From an uncultured SAR86 cluster bacterium (GTDB lineage: Bacteria; Pseudomonadota; Gammaproteobacteria; Magnimaribacterales; AG-339-G14), in assembly GCA_902635045.1 (NCBI GenBank), contig CACPMT010000001.1, positions 218,993 through 282,992 of the forward strand: a stretch of 64,000 nucleotides of DNA, given 5' to 3'. Every line of letters begins with the position of its first letter. Positions within the stretch are counted from its first letter, which is position 1. Made by a program: the position numbers and the translations under genes. A model generated the notes under the pieces. It was not told the origin of the DNA. It saw nothing but the letters and a program-made list of their open reading frames with translations, and made no database searches. This document shows positions 63,101 through 64,000 of this stretch, piece by piece.

Positions 63101-63902
63101 AATTTCACCTTTGGTAAGAAGAATTACTGCTGACAATGGAGGGGTATTTACAGGTGGGGGTACCAATACATATTTAGTTGGTCATCAAGAAATTACAGTC
63201 ATTGATCCAGGCCCTGCTTCACCAGAGCATGTAGAGAATATCGCAAAAATTTGTGGAGAAGATATTAAACAAATTTTAGTCACTCACACCCATAACGATC
63301 ATTCTCCAGGTGCAAAATTACTTCATCAAAGGACAGCTGCACCCATTATGGGTATGTATCCTTTGCATAAGGAAATGCAAGACCCTACTTTCAAGACAAA
63401 AAAAGAATTGAAACACGGTGATGAAATTAACGAAGCAGAATATACTTTGAAAGTTATTCATACCCCTGGGCACGCTTCCAATCATCTTTGTTTTTTGCTT
63501 GAAGAAGAAAAGTTAATATTTACTGGTGATCATATTATGGATGGATCTACTGTAGTCATAGCTCCTCCTGATGGAAATATGAAGCAATATATTGATTCTT
63601 TAGAATTATTAAAAGAAATAGATTTAAAATATATTGCTCCTGGACACGGTAACGTTTTAGAAAATCCTCATTCAGTAGTTGATTGGATTGTTGGCCATAG
63701 AATGTATCGAGAAAAAAAAGTGATTGATTCAATTACTGAAGCATCTAAAGCAACGATTGATGAACTTATTTACTCTGTTTACGACGATGTTGATAAGAAT
63801 TTATATGGAATAGCTAAATATTCTCTTGAGGCACATCTTAATAAACTCATTGAAGAAGATAGAGTTCTTAAAGACCAAGATAATTATTACTGGAAAGGTT
63901 AA
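63078..63902 (+). CDS. MBL-fold metallohydrolase (LACTB2-like)
   Basis: THTHNDHSPGAKLL; HTPGHASNHL; FTGDHIMDG; PGHGNV. ORF-track start 63078; ATG 63087 also possible. Confidence 0.92.
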   Translation: MKVMKIIEISPLVRRITADNGGVFTGGGTNTYLVGHQEITVIDPGPASPEHVENIAKICGEDIKQILVTHTHNDHSPGAKLLHQRTAAPIMGMYPLHKEMQDPTFKTKKELKHGDEINEAEYTLKVIHTPGHASNHLCFLLEEEKLIFTGDHIMDGSTVVIAPPDGNMKQYIDSLELLKEIDLKYIAPGHGNVLENPHSVVDWIVGHRMYREKKVIDSITEASKATIDELIYSVYDDVDKNLYGIAKYSLEAHLNKLIEEDRVLKDQDNYYWKG

Positions 63903-63937
63903 AAAATATAATCTCAAGAAGCAAATTAGCTAGTTTT

Positions 63938-64000
63938 TTAATCTTTAAAATTTACTCCACAACCACCATGTCCGCAGTAACCATTAGGATTTTTTGCTAG
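63938..64000 (-). CDS. C-terminal fragment of a Cys/His-containing protein running off the right edge
   Basis: Manual minus-strand translation ...LAKNPNGYCGHGGCGVNFKD*. Confidence 0.4.
   Translation of the reverse strand, partial: LAKNPNGYCGHGGCGVNFKD

Overview
This is a low-GC, gene-dense chromosomal window. Its conserved neighbourhoods (polA-engB-cyt c4-dsbA, lptM-lysA-dapF-DUF484-xerC-yigB, miaB-ybeZ-ybeY-corC, parE-parC, ubiE-ubiB, tatABC) look gammaproteobacterial. The lineage resembles marine SAR86-like bacteria, but that is an inference. Bases 8932-64000 are mostly housekeeping genes. The main accessory region is the left edge (1-8382). It is a tightly packed, overlapping operon encoding: (1) a MORC/Hsp90-like GHKL ATPase, truncated by the window edge; (2) a protein with an EcoRII-N/B3-like DNA-recognition domain fused to a C-terminal HNH nuclease; (3) a SNF2 helicase/translocase; (4) a membrane-anchored RmuC-type PD-(D/E)XK nuclease; (5) a C5-cytosine methyltransferase with a Dcm/EcoRII-like target-recognition segment; and (6) a small zinc-ribbon/WYL/transmembrane protein. 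A convergent HTH-WYL regulator follows, with a perfect inverted repeat in its promoter. I read this as a probable multi-component ATP-dependent restriction/defence system, possibly targeting CCWGG-like sites, in an architecture I do not recognise as a named system. Other points of interest: an unannotated LptM lipoprotein gene, a structured polA-engB spacer at the syntenic position of Spot 42/ErsA sRNAs, a symmetric divergent metK/tkt promoter, a small phage-like gene pair, an L31B protein with a long acidic tail, and a tandemly duplicated secreted protein. No tRNA, rRNA, CRISPR array or transposon was seen.
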